Assembly (NCBI RefSeq): GCF_000312105.1
Contig: NZ_HE978636.1
Coordinates: 754,841-818,840 of the forward strand
DNA: 64,000 nucleotides
Reading direction: 5' to 3'
DNA from: Aeromicrobium massiliense JC14
GTDB lineage: Bacteria; Actinomycetota; Actinomycetes; Propionibacteriales; Nocardioidaceae
The translations under genes and the position numbers were made by a program. Positions 45,020 to 56,577 of the stretch are shown in pieces. The notes beneath the pieces were generated by a model. That model ran no database searches. It saw only the letters and a list, made by a program, of their open reading frames with translations, and had not been told where the DNA came from. How positions within the stretch are numbered: position 1 is the stretch's first letter; each line of letters opens with the position of its first letter.

Positions 45020-46167
45020 ACCCCTGGACCACGCCCGAGCGGGCGGCGCTGCGCGACATGGTGCGCGACTTCACGACCAAGGAGATCGTCCCGAACCTGC
45101 GCCAGTGGGAGGACGAGGGACGGCTGCCGCGCGACCTGCACCTGAAGGCGGCCAAGGCCGGCCTCATGGGCATCGGCTTCCCCGAGGCGGTCGGCGGCAG
45201 CGGCGGTGACCTGGTCGACACGACCATCGTCACCGAGACGATCATCCAGTCCGGCGGCTCCAGCGGCCTGGTCGCGGCGCTGTTCACGCACGGCATCGCG
45301 CTGCCGCACATCGTCGCCAACGGCAGCCCGGACCTGATCGACGAGTACGTCCGCCCGACCCTGGCCGGCGAGAAGATCGGCTCGCTCGGCGTCACCGAGC
45401 CCGACGGCGGCTCGGACGTGGCCAACCTGCGCACCCGGGCCCGCAAGGACGGCACCGACTACGTCGTCGACGGCGCCAAGACCTTCATCACGTCCGGCGT
45501 CCGGTCGGACTTCGTCACGACCGCGGTGCGCACCGGCGACGACGGCTGGGGCGGCATCAGCCTCGTCGTCATCGACAAGGGTCTGGACGGCTTCGACGTC
45601 TCCGGCCCGCTGGCCAAGATGGGCTGGCACTGCTCCGACACCGCCGAGCTCGCGTTCAGCGGCGTCCGGGTGCCGCAGAGCAAGCTGGTCGGCGAGGAGA
45701 ACGCCGGCTTCGTCTACGTCATGCAGCAGTTCGTCGTCGAGCGGCTGAGCCTGGCCACGCAGGGTTACGCCACCGCGCAGCGCGCGCTCGACCTGGCCGT
45801 CGACTACGCCCGCACCCGCGAGACCTTCGGACGTCCGCTCATCAAGCGCCAGGCGATCCGTCACCGGCTGGTCGAGATGCACCAGAAGGTCGAGGCCGCG
45901 CGCGCCGTCACCCGCCAGGCCGTCGAGGCCCAGGTCAGCGGCGAGAAGGACGACCTGCAGATGTCGCTGGTGGCGTCCACGGCCAAGAACGTCGCCGTCG
46001 AGGCGTGCGAGTGGGTGGTCAGCCAGGCGGTGCAGATCCACGGCGGCGCCGGCTACATGCGTGACAGCGAGATCGACCGGCACTACCGCGACGCCCGCAT
46101 CCTGGGCATCGGCGGTGGCGCGACCGAGGTCATGAAGGACCTCTCGGCGAAGCTGCTGGGGTACTGA
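45016..46167 (+). CDS. Acyl-CoA dehydrogenase
   Basis: This 383-aa flavoprotein of the acyl-CoA dehydrogenase family has LGVTEPDGGSDVANLRT near residue 117 (FAD/substrate loop), KTFITSG near 155, a typical RETFGRPLIKRQAIRH near 270 and the C-terminal QIHGGAGYMRDSEIDRHYRDARI block. In an atu-type operon it would oxidise citronellyl-CoA (AtuD-like) or a branched acyl-CoA. The start is overlapped by the AtuA stop; GAAGGAGAA gives a Shine-Dalgarno. Electron transfer is presumably to ETF. Confidence 0.9.
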   Translation: MNPWTTPERAALRDMVRDFTTKEIVPNLRQWEDEGRLPRDLHLKAAKAGLMGIGFPEAVGGSGGDLVDTTIVTETIIQSGGSSGLVAALFTHGIALPHIVANGSPDLIDEYVRPTLAGEKIGSLGVTEPDGGSDVANLRTRARKDGTDYVVDGAKTFITSGVRSDFVTTAVRTGDDGWGGISLVVIDKGLDGFDVSGPLAKMGWHCSDTAELAFSGVRVPQSKLVGEENAGFVYVMQQFVVERLSLATQGYATAQRALDLAVDYARTRETFGRPLIKRQAIRHRLVEMHQKVEAARAVTRQAVEAQVSGEKDDLQMSLVASTAKNVAVEACEWVVSQAVQIHGGAGYMRDSEIDRHYRDARILGIGGGATEVMKDLSAKLLGY

Positions 46168-46168
46168 G

Positions 46169-47742
46169 ATGACGACCGAGACCGCGGTGGAGCCGGGCAA
46201 CCGCGCGGCGATGCTCGAGCGCATCGCCGCCCTGCACGAGGAGCAGGCCAAGGCGGTCGCCGGAGGCGGTGAGCGCTACGTCGCGCGGCACCGCGCCCGC
46301 GGCAAGCTGACCGCGCGCGAGCGCATCGAGCTGCTGCTGGACGAGGACGCCCCGTTCCTGGAGCTGGGCGCGCTGGCCGGCTGGGGCACCGACTTCCCGG
46401 TGGGCGGCTCCGTCGTCACCGGCATCGGCGTCGTCGAGGGCGTCGAGTGCATGATCGTCGCCAACGACCCGACGGTGAAGGGCGGCTCGACCAACCCGAG
46501 CTCGCTGCGCAAGAGCCGCCGGGCGGCACAGATCGCCACGGAGAACGGCCTGCCGACGATCAACCTGGTCGAGTCCGGCGGCGCCGACCTGCCGACCCAG
46601 AAGGACATCTTCATCCCCGGCGGCGCGAGCTTCCGCGACATCACCCGGTCCAGCGCCGCGGGCGTCCCCACCGTCGCGCTCGTGTTCGGCAACGCCACCG
46701 CCGGCGGCGCGTACGTGCCGGGCATGAGCGACTACGTCGTCATGGTCAAGGACGGCGCGAAGGTCTTCCTCGGCGGTCCGCCGCTGGTGAAGATGGCCAC
46801 CGGCGAGGAGTCCGACGACGAGTCGCTGGGCGGCGCCGAGATGCACGCGCGGACGTCCGGCCTGGCCGACTACCTGGCCGTCGACGAGCACGACGCCATC
46901 CGGCTCGGACGCCAGATCGTCCGCCGGCTCAACTGGCGCAAGGCCGGCCCCGCCCCGCGCCCCGACTACGCCCAGCCGCGCCGCGACCCCGAGGCACTGC
47001 TCGACCTGGTCCCGACCGACCTGAAGCAGCCGTTCGACCCGCGCGAGGTGATCGCGCACCTGGTAGACGGCAGCGACTTCGACGAGTTCAAGCCGCTCTA
47101 CGGCACGAGCCTGGTCACCGGCTTCGCCCAGCTGCACGGCCACCCGATCGGCATCCTGGCCAACGCGCAGGGCGTGCTGTTCAGCCAGGAGGCGCAGAAG
47201 GCCGCGCAGTTCATCCAGCTGGCCAACCAGGTCGACACGCCGCTGCTGTTCCTGCACAACACGACCGGCTACATGGTCGGCGCGCAGTACGAGCAGGGCG
47301 GCATCATCAAGCACGGCGCGCAGATGATCAACGCGGTCTCCAACTCCAAGGTGCCGCACCTCAGCGTCGTCATCGGCGCCTCCTACGGGGCCGGCCACTA
47401 CGGCATGAGCGGACGCGCCTACGACCCGCGCTTCATGTTCAGCTGGCCGAACGCGAAGTCGGCGGTGATGGGCCCGGCGCAGCTCGCCGGCGTCATCTCG
47501 ATCGTCGCCCGGCAGGCGGCCGAGTCCAAGGGCGTCCCGTTCGACGAGGAGAAGGACGCCCAGACCCGCGCGTTCATCGAGCAGATGATCGAGGAGCAGT
47601 CGCTGGCGTTCTTCACGTCCGGCATGGGCTACGACGACGGGGTCATCGACCCGCGCGACACGCGCACGATCCTGGGCATCTGCCTGTCGGCCATCACCAC
47701 CCGCCCCGTCGAGGGCGCCGAGGGATTCGGGGTGTTCCGCCT

Positions 47743-47746
<4 letters not shown>
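46169..47746 (+). CDS. Acyl-CoA carboxylase beta subunit (carboxyltransferase)
   Basis: This 525-aa carboxyltransferase has the two crotonase-like halves of MCC/GCC/PCC beta subunits: RHRARGKLTARERIELLLD (about 43-61), GGSTNPSSLRKSRRA, VFGNATAGGAYVPGMSDY (N-domain oxyanion loop), and GASYGAGHYGMSGRAYDPRF (C-domain). It transfers CO2 from biotin to methylcrotonyl-CoA, geranyl-CoA or a similar substrate. Operon context with AtuA favours geranyl-CoA carboxylase, but the sequence alone does not exclude a second MCC. Its TGA is inside the GTGAGCGAGCG motif that also starts the alpha subunit. Confidence 0.9.
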
Positions 47747-49691
<1,945 letters not shown>

Positions 49692-49695
<4 letters not shown>

Positions 49696-50855
49696 CCACC
49701 GCGTTCACCGAGAGCGAGGAGCGTCTCGCGCTCCGCAAGGCCGTGGCCGACCTGGGCCGCAAGTACGGCCAGGAGTACTTCGACACGGCGTTCAAGGAGG
49801 GTCGCAAGACCACCGAGCTGTGGGCCGAGGCGGGCAAGCTCGGCTACCTCGGCGTGGCCGTGCCCGAGGAGTACGGCGGAGGCGGCGGCGAGATCGGCGA
49901 CCTGGCCGCGGTGTGCGAGGAGCTGGCCGCGGCCGGCTGCCCGCTGCTGCTCATGGTCGTCTCGCCGGCCATCGTCGGCACGATCATCGCCCAGTACGGC
50001 ACCGAGGAACAGAAGCAGCGCTGGCTGCCCGGCCTGGCCGACGGCACGAGCACGTACGCGTTCTCGATCACCGAGCCGGACGCCGGCAGCAACTCGCACA
50101 ACATCGTCACCACCGGCTACCGCACCGAGGACGGCTGGCGGCTCAAGGGCACCAAGACCTACATCTCCGGCGTCGACGAGGCGGACGCCGTGCTCGTGGT
50201 GGCGCGGCTCGAGGACGCGCGCACGGGCAAGCTGAAGCCCGCGCTGTTCCTCGTCCCCACGGACGCCGAGGGCTTCACGTACAACGAGATCGACATGGGC
50301 ATCACCAGCCCGGAGAAGCAGTTCACGCTGTTCTTCGACGACGTGCTCGTGCCCAAGGACGCGCTCATCGGCAGCGAGGACGCCGGCCTGGAGCAGCTGT
50401 TCGCCGGGCTCAACCCCGAGCGGATCATGGCCTCGTCGTTCGCCACCGGCACCGCGCGGCTCGCGCTCGAGAAGGCCACGGCGTACGCGAAGGAGCGCCA
50501 GGTCTGGAAGGCGCCGATCGGGGCCCACCAGGCCGTCGCGCACCCGCTGGCGCAGACGCACATCGAGATCGAGATGGCGCGGCTCATGACCCAGAAGGCG
50601 GCGGCGCTGTACGCGGCGGGCGACCACATGGCGGCGGGCGAGGCGGCCAACATGGCCAAGTACGCGGCCGGCGAGGTCGTGTGCGCCGCGGTCGACCGCG
50701 CCATCCAGACGCTCGGCGGAAACGGCCTGGCCCACGAGTACGGTCTGGTGCAGATGCTGGCCGGGTCGCGCCTGTCGCGCATCGCGCCGGTGAGCCGCGA
50801 GATGATCCTCAACTTCGTCGCCCAGTTCTCGCTGGGCCTGCCCAAGAGCTACTAG
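49692..50855 (+). CDS. Acyl-CoA dehydrogenase
   Basis: This 387-aa acyl-CoA dehydrogenase has VAVPEEYGGGGGEIGDLA near residue 55, SITEPDAGSNSHNI near 125 and the closing NGLAHEYGLVQMLAGSRL. It shares the fold but only modest identity with the dehydrogenase at 45016, so two different chain positions or lengths are probably oxidised. ATGA overlap couples it to the carboxylase alpha gene. A large hairpin follows its stop. Confidence 0.88.
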
Positions 50856-50931
50856 CCGGCCCGCGCTCGTTCCTCGCGCTCCCTCCGGGCCTCGCAGGGC
50901 TCGTCCCGGGCCGGCTGCCGGCTTCGCCGGC
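50854..50931 (+). terminator. Compound hairpin after the second acyl-CoA dehydrogenase
   Basis: Ten-bp arms AGCCGGCCCG (50854-50863) and CGGGCCGGCT (50907-50916) enclose 43 nt. A second hairpin GCCGGC-TTC-GCCGGC follows at 50917-50931. Likely a terminator that separates the operon from the following enoyl-CoA hydratase. Confidence 0.6.
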
Positions 50932-50967
50932 CTATGGTCACCTCGTCGGTACAGAAAGTTGGTCAGC

Positions 50968-51711
50968 ATGGCCCTGGTGCACCTGGACGTGGCGGACGGC
51001 GTCGCCACCATCACCCTCGACAGCGAGCACAACCGCAACGCGCTCTCCGCCCAGCTCGTCCGTGAGCTGGGGGAGCGGCTGGCGGCGGCCGAGGCGGACG
51101 CGGACGTCCGCGCGGTGCTCGTCCGGTCGGCGCACCGGGTGTTCTGCTCGGGCGCGGACCTGTCCGAGGCGTCGTCGGGCGGCATGGAGACCGGTGCCCG
51201 CACGCTGGTGGATCTGCAGCGTGCGATCGCGACGTCGGCCAAGCCGGTCGTCGTCGCGCTGGCCGGGCCCGTCCGCGCTGGCGGACTGGGCATCGTCGGG
51301 GCCGCGGACGTCGTGGTGGCCGCGTCGTCGGTGACGTTCCAGCTCACCGAGGTGCGGCTCGGCCTTGCGCCGTCGGTCATCTCGCTCAGCCTGCTGCCGC
51401 GGCTCACGCCCCGGGCCGCGTCCGACCTGTTCCTCACCGCGCGCCAGTTCTCGGCCGCCGAGGCAGCCGAGATCGGCCTGGTCACGCGCGTCGTCGACGA
51501 CGAGGCGCTCGACCAGGCGGTCGGCGACGTCCTCGCCGACATGGCGAAGGGCTCGCCCCAGGGCCTGCGCGAGACCAAGCAGCTGGTGAACCGCGACCTC
51601 GTGGCCCGCCTCGACGCCCTCGGCGAGGACGTCGCGGCGCAGTCCGCGCGCCTGTTCGGCAGCGACGAGGCCCGCGAGGCCATGCAGGCGTTCCTCTCGC
51701 GCAAGAAGTAG
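50968..51711 (+). CDS. Enoyl-CoA hydratase/isomerase family protein
   Basis: This 247-aa crotonase has SEHNRNALSAQLVREL near residue 20, the oxyanion loop RVFCSGADLSE near 60 and GPVRAGGLGIVGAADVVVA near 105. One of the two glutamates of classical hydratases appears to be replaced in the ADVVVAASSVTFQLTEVRLG region, so isohexenylglutaconyl-CoA or methylglutaconyl-CoA hydratase (AtuE/LiuC-like) is possible. The ATG at 50968 is chosen over GTG upstream. It completes the isoprenoid-type catabolic set. Confidence 0.87.
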   Translation: MALVHLDVADGVATITLDSEHNRNALSAQLVRELGERLAAAEADADVRAVLVRSAHRVFCSGADLSEASSGGMETGARTLVDLQRAIATSAKPVVVALAGPVRAGGLGIVGAADVVVAASSVTFQLTEVRLGLAPSVISLSLLPRLTPRAASDLFLTARQFSAAEAAEIGLVTRVVDDEALDQAVGDVLADMAKGSPQGLRETKQLVNRDLVARLDALGEDVAAQSARLFGSDEAREAMQAFLSRKK

Positions 51712-51760
51712 GGCCAGCCCGGGCGACGGCCGCGGGCACCCGCGTGCTCCACTGGTCGGC

Positions 51761-52210
51761 GTGCAGACGGAGTGGGCGTTCCGGCCGAGCCGGCCGGAGG
51801 ACGCGTCCTGGATGGTGGAGCTGCGCGCGGTCGTGCTGAAGCCCGACCTGGCGCGGCTGGGCCGGTTCGATCCCGCACGGGTGCGGCAGCGGTTCCTGGC
51901 CGGGTTCGTCCCGGAGCACACGCGGGTGATCGTCGTCGACGGGCAGGACGTCGGTCTCGTGACGGTCCGTCCGGAGCCGGACGCCCGCTGGATCGAGCAC
52001 TTCTACCTGCACCCCGCCCACCAGGGGCGTGGCATCGGCCGCTCGGTGCTCACCGACCTCCTCGGGTCGGGCGGTGACGACGACCGTCCGTTCCGGCTCA
52101 ACGTCCTGCAGGGCAGTGCGGCGCGGCGCCTCTACGAGCGGCACGGCTTCGTCCTGGAGCACGAGGACCCGGTCGACGTGTTCATGAGGGCGGACCCGCC
52201 CGTCCGCTGA
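51761..52210 (+). CDS. GNAT family N-acetyltransferase
   Basis: This 149-aa GNAT acetyltransferase starts at GTG 51761. The N-terminal RPSRPEDASWMVELR is the first helix, and the acetyl-CoA pyrophosphate loop is HPAHQGRGIGRSVL near residues 86-99 (Q/R-x-x-G-x-G). The closing ARRLYERHGFVLEHED is typical of the family. The acceptor amine is unknown. It lies alone between the catabolic operon and the secreted-protein array. Confidence 0.87.
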   Translation: MQTEWAFRPSRPEDASWMVELRAVVLKPDLARLGRFDPARVRQRFLAGFVPEHTRVIVVDGQDVGLVTVRPEPDARWIEHFYLHPAHQGRGIGRSVLTDLLGSGGDDDRPFRLNVLQGSAARRLYERHGFVLEHEDPVDVFMRADPPVR

Positions 52211-52355
52211 CCCACTGGAGCTGGTTGCACAGGACAAAGGTCCCGCGGTCCGCCGTTCGGCCCCGCGAGGTCGTTCGAACTACGTACCGTTTGTCGACCG
52301 CCCGCGGGGGGCGGCGCACGGACCTTCCGGTCGTGCTCGACCGAAAGGGCCGACC

Positions 52356-55112
52356 GTGGCTCCTGCTCGTCCTTCTCTCGTCCGCCTCGTGCTGAGCCTG
52401 GTGCTCGCGCTCGGCGGCCTCGTCGCCGTCTCCGGGACGGCCGTCGCCGACGACCCGCAGGTCCCGTCGCCGCTGTCGCTGGTGACCGGAACCGTCACGC
52501 TGTCCGACGGCGCGGCGGCCGCGGCCGTGACCGTCTCGGCCGCGCCGAAGGCGGGCACCGAGGGCACGACCGCCAGCACGTCCACCGACGCCACCGGCGC
52601 CTACGCGCTCGAGCTCGGCACCGGCACCTACACGATCACCTACGCGCTCGATCGCTACGACACCCGCAAGGTCGAGGACGTCATCGTGACGGCTGCGCGC
52701 ACCCTCGACCCGGTCGAGCTGGCCCGCCTGTACCGGCTCTCGGGAACCGTGACGTTCAAGGACGGGACCCCGGCGACCGGCGCTCGCGTCCAGGCCTGGA
52801 CGGAGGACGAGGACACCGAGCTCGAGTCCCGCACGACGGTCGGCAGCGACGGCCGTTTCCAGCTGGACCTCCCCCGCGGCGAGTACGACGTCTACGTCGC
52901 CGGGCGCGGCGTGCCGGCCCGTGAGTACTACCTGGTGATGGACCGCGACCGGACCATCACGTACAGCGCGACCCGCACCCCGTCCGTGACCGGCACCGTC
53001 CAGCTGGACGACGGACAGTCGTTCGACCAGGTGGAGGGGTCCGTCGACGTCCAGCAGCGCATCGACGGCTACTGGGACACCGTCGACTGGGCCGACGTCG
53101 AGAGCGACGGCAGCTTCGAGACCACCCTCGCGGCCGGCACGTACCGTTTTCAGTACTGGGCCGACGGCTACGCGTCGCGCACCGTGGACGTCGTCGTCAC
53201 CTCGACCGACCGGACGGTCGACCCGGTGGTGCTGGCGCGCCTGCCGCGCGTGACCGGATCGGCCACGCTCTCCGACGGCGCCTCCTTCGCGGACGTCGAC
53301 GGCATGGTCGTCGTCGACCGCCGACTCGCCGGTGGTGCCTGGGACGAGGAGCACGACCTGCGCGGCATCCGGGCCGACGGCTCGTTCACGCTGCCGCTCG
53401 CGCCGGGCACCTACCGGGTGTCGGTGCAGGCGTACGGCTACTCGACCGTCGTGGTGCAGGACGTCGTCGTGACGTCCGCCGACCAGACGCTCGCCCCGCT
53501 GACCCTGACGCGTCTTCCGCGCCTGACCGGCACCGTGTCGCTCAGCGACGGCGGCTCTCACGCCGACGCCGAGACGACCGTCGCGCTCATGGAGCAGCAG
53601 GCGGACGGGTCGTGGGACCACTTGGACTACGCCTGGGTGGAGGCGGACGGTTCCTTCGTGCTGCCCGCCCCCGAGGGGACCTTCCGGCTCGAGTACGACG
53701 CGTACGGCTACTCGCAGAAGCTCGTCGACGTGACCGTGACCGGGGACCGGGTCCTGGAGCCGGTCGTCCTGACCCCGCTGCCCGTGGTGTCCGGCACCGT
53801 GTCCCTCGCCGGCGGTGTGTCCCCCGTGTCGGTCGACGCCTACGTGGTCGCCGTGCAGCGCGACGAGATCGTGGCCGGCGCGCAGGTGGAGGCGAACGGG
53901 TCGTTCGCCTTCGCCGTCCCCGACGGCGACTACACGCTCGCCTACTACGCCGACGGCTTCGACACCGTGGAGCGTGCACTCACCGTCTCGGGCGACACCG
54001 TCGTCCCGCTCGTCACCCTCGCGAAGCTGGCGCGCGTCACGGGACGCGTGGTGCTGGCCGCCGGCACGAACCCGGTCAGCGCCGGCGCGCGCGTCGTGGC
54101 GCTGCGCAAGCAGGCCGACGGCACCTACGTCCGTGAGACGGGCGCATGGGTCGGCGCGTCCGGCACCTACACGCTGCTCCTCGGTGCCGGCACGTACCGG
54201 CTGCAGGTCAGTGCGGACGGCCACGCCACGGCGACACTGGCCGACGTCGTCGTCACCGGCGATCGCGTGCTGGAGCCCGTCGCCCTGACCCGCCCGGACG
54301 CGCCGCTGGAGAACCTCGTCGCCCCGACGATCCCCACCCAGGTGGTCGCCGGCCAGAGGCTCACCCCCACGCCGGGCACCTGGAGCCGCGACGGGATCAC
54401 GCTGAGCTACCAGTGGCTGCTCGATGGGCAGCCGTTGAAGGGCGTCACCTCGCGCACGATCACCGTGCCGGGCAGCTGGGTCGAGCGTCGTCTCTCGGTC
54501 GGCGTCAAGGCCACCGCCCCGGGTCAGTCCGCCGCCTGGGCCATCTCCGACGAGGTCCTCGTCGACATGGGTCAGCTCGTCGCGGCGACGCCCGTCGTCG
54601 TCGGGAGCCCGCGGGTCGGCCAGGCGCTGCGCGTCGGCGGCGGTGCGGTGTCGCCGGCCGCCGAGTGGCTCAGCTACACGTGGCGGGTCGACGGCCGGAT
54701 CCAGTACGGCAAGAACAAGTCGACGTTCGTCCCCGAGGCCAAGCACCTCGGCCGCCGAGTGACGGTCGAGGTCTACGGCACGCGGACCGGCTTCCGGTAC
54801 GCGAAGGCGATCTCGAAGCCGAGCGCCGCGGTGGGCATCGGCACGATCGGTGTCCGCACGCAGCCGTCCGTCACGGGCAAGGCCAGGGTCGGCTCGACCC
54901 TGACCGTGCGTTCGGGCAGCTACACGCCGGGCAAGGTGCGGCTCCGCTACCAGTGGTTCGTCGCCGGCCGGCGGGTCAGCGGGGCGACCACGTCGTCCTT
55001 CCGCCCGACGTCCGCCCACCGCGGCCGGAAGGTCAGCGTGCGGGTGACCGTGTCGGCGACCGGCTACACCACGCGCTCGATCACGACCGCCGCCAAGCGC
55101 GTCGCGCGCTGA
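52356..55112 (+). CDS. Large secreted repeat protein (seven carboxypeptidase-regulatory-like and three Ig-like repeats)
   Basis: This 918-aa protein has a signal peptide (RLVLSLVLALGGLVAVSG, cleavage near AVA-DD). Residues ~42-640 hold seven ~85-aa repeats, each starting like (L/V)(T/S)GTVxLxDG and containing an xADGSFxLxxxxGTYRxxxxAxGY core, the carboxypeptidase-D regulatory/Cna-B-like fold. Residues ~645-918 hold three Ig-like repeats with YQWLxDG and GRRVSV motifs. No LPxTG motif or C-terminal helix; the chain ends AAKRVAR. It is the first of three tandem relatives. An adhesin or matrix role is inferred. GAAAGGG before GTG 52356 is its ribosome binding site. Confidence 0.8.
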   Translation: MAPARPSLVRLVLSLVLALGGLVAVSGTAVADDPQVPSPLSLVTGTVTLSDGAAAAAVTVSAAPKAGTEGTTASTSTDATGAYALELGTGTYTITYALDRYDTRKVEDVIVTAARTLDPVELARLYRLSGTVTFKDGTPATGARVQAWTEDEDTELESRTTVGSDGRFQLDLPRGEYDVYVAGRGVPAREYYLVMDRDRTITYSATRTPSVTGTVQLDDGQSFDQVEGSVDVQQRIDGYWDTVDWADVESDGSFETTLAAGTYRFQYWADGYASRTVDVVVTSTDRTVDPVVLARLPRVTGSATLSDGASFADVDGMVVVDRRLAGGAWDEEHDLRGIRADGSFTLPLAPGTYRVSVQAYGYSTVVVQDVVVTSADQTLAPLTLTRLPRLTGTVSLSDGGSHADAETTVALMEQQADGSWDHLDYAWVEADGSFVLPAPEGTFRLEYDAYGYSQKLVDVTVTGDRVLEPVVLTPLPVVSGTVSLAGGVSPVSVDAYVVAVQRDEIVAGAQVEANGSFAFAVPDGDYTLAYYADGFDTVERALTVSGDTVVPLVTLAKLARVTGRVVLAAGTNPVSAGARVVALRKQADGTYVRETGAWVGASGTYTLLLGAGTYRLQVSADGHATATLADVVVTGDRVLEPVALTRPDAPLENLVAPTIPTQVVAGQRLTPTPGTWSRDGITLSYQWLLDGQPLKGVTSRTITVPGSWVERRLSVGVKATAPGQSAAWAISDEVLVDMGQLVAATPVVVGSPRVGQALRVGGGAVSPAAEWLSYTWRVDGRIQYGKNKSTFVPEAKHLGRRVTVEVYGTRTGFRYAKAISKPSAAVGIGTIGVRTQPSVTGKARVGSTLTVRSGSYTPGKVRLRYQWFVAGRRVSGATTSSFRPTSAHRGRKVSVRVTVSATGYTTRSITTAAKRVAR

Positions 55113-55146
55113 GCCCGCACCTAACCACGAAGCAAGGACCCCACTC

Positions 55147-56577
55147 GTGCCTGCCCTGACCCCGTCACACGCCGTGCGACTGCTCGTCGCGCTCGTCGTG
55201 GCCGCCGCCACGCTCGCCCTCCCGGCCACGGCCGTGGCTGCGGTCCCCGGCCTCCTCACCGGCACCGTCGTGCTGGCCGACGGCTCGGACCCCTGGGAGG
55301 CCGACGCCTCCGTCGACGTCCGATCCGGCGAGGACGACCTCGGCGCAGTCTGGGTCGGGGAAGACGGCTCCTACGAGCTCGACCTCGACCCGGGCTCGTA
55401 CACGCTGGTCTACGCGGCGCCCGGGTTCGGCACCGTGGAGCGCGACGTCGCGGTGGACGGCGACGCCGTCCTGCCGACCATCACGCTGAGCGCCCCGGTG
55501 AAGGTCACGGGCCTGGTCGTCCGCGCCGGCGCCGGCGAGGTGCCGCTGCCGTTCGCCGGTGTCGAGCTCCGTGCGGTGAAGCCGGGCGGCGGGCTCGGTC
55601 GTCCGGTGACGACCAGCAGCGACGCCTCCGGACGCTTCGAGGCCACGGTCGCCGTGGGCACCTACCGGGTGAGCTACACCGCGTTCGGCCGGATCCCGGT
55701 CGTGGTCCCGTCGGTCCAGGTCGACGCCGCCCGCGAGCTCGCGCCGGTGACCATGGAGATGCTGCCGGCGCCGATCGAGAACCTTGAGCGCCCGTCGCTG
55801 CAGTCGGTCCACGTGCACGGCACGGCGACGGTCTCGAGCGGTCGCTGGAACTACGCCTCGCTCGGCATCGCCTACCAGTGGTACCTCGACGGCGCGCCCG
55901 TTGCGGGTGCCACGCGGGCGACGTTCCCGCTGCAGGCCAAGCACCGCGGTCACCGTCTCCGGGCATCGGTCACCGCGAGTGGCAGCCACCGCGAGCCGGT
56001 GGTGGTGTTCACCGAGGAGACCGTCGTGGCGGCTGCGCTGGCGACCCTGAGCGCCGCGCCGCGGGTCGTCGGCACCACGCAGGTCGGCCAGACGCTGCGC
56101 GCGGTGCTCGGGCGGCCCACCCCGTCGAACGCCACGGTGACGTACCAGTGGACGGCGGGCTCGGTCCGCGTCCCCGAGACCGGCCCGACGGTGAGGCTTC
56201 GGCCCGAGCTCCGCGGCAAGCGCCTGCGACTGCGGGTCCGCGTCTCGGCTCCGGGCTACAGCACCAACGAGTACCGGGTCCCGGCGACCACGGTGGTGAA
56301 GGTCGGCACGATCGCCCTGCGGTCGGCGCCCACCGTCTCCGGCTCGCCGAAGGTCGGACGCACGCTGCGCGCCCGCGTGGCCGTCGCCGCGCCGAGCGGC
56401 GTGCGCGTCCGGTACCAGTGGCTGGCGAACGGGAAGGCGATCAAGGGCGCCACGAAGTCCACGGTGCGGTTGACGAAGGCCCAGCGGAAGCGGCGCATCA
56501 GCGTCCAGGTGAGCCTGTCCGCCTCCGCGTACGCGCCCCGCGTCGTCCTGTCCGCCCGTACCCGGGCCGTCCGATGA
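55147..56577 (+). CDS. Secreted repeat protein, second of tandem array (two regulatory-like and three Ig-like repeats)
   Basis: This 476-aa protein has a signal peptide (VRLLVALVVAAATLALPATAVA). Two carboxypeptidase-regulatory-like repeats (about 36-205: LLTGTVVLADG, VTGLVVRAGAG) precede three Ig-like repeats (about 210-476: YQWYLDGAPVAGATR, YQWTAGSVRV, YQWLANGKAIKGATK). It ends TRAVR, like the relatives. GTG start lies 34 bp after the upstream gene. The domain set is a shortened version of the first protein's. Overlaps the third gene by 4 bp (ATGA). Confidence 0.78.
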   Translation: MPALTPSHAVRLLVALVVAAATLALPATAVAAVPGLLTGTVVLADGSDPWEADASVDVRSGEDDLGAVWVGEDGSYELDLDPGSYTLVYAAPGFGTVERDVAVDGDAVLPTITLSAPVKVTGLVVRAGAGEVPLPFAGVELRAVKPGGGLGRPVTTSSDASGRFEATVAVGTYRVSYTAFGRIPVVVPSVQVDAARELAPVTMEMLPAPIENLERPSLQSVHVHGTATVSSGRWNYASLGIAYQWYLDGAPVAGATRATFPLQAKHRGHRLRASVTASGSHREPVVVFTEETVVAAALATLSAAPRVVGTTQVGQTLRAVLGRPTPSNATVTYQWTAGSVRVPETGPTVRLRPELRGKRLRLRVRVSAPGYSTNEYRVPATTVVKVGTIALRSAPTVSGSPKVGRTLRARVAVAAPSGVRVRYQWLANGKAIKGATKSTVRLTKAQRKRRISVQVSLSASAYAPRVVLSARTRAVR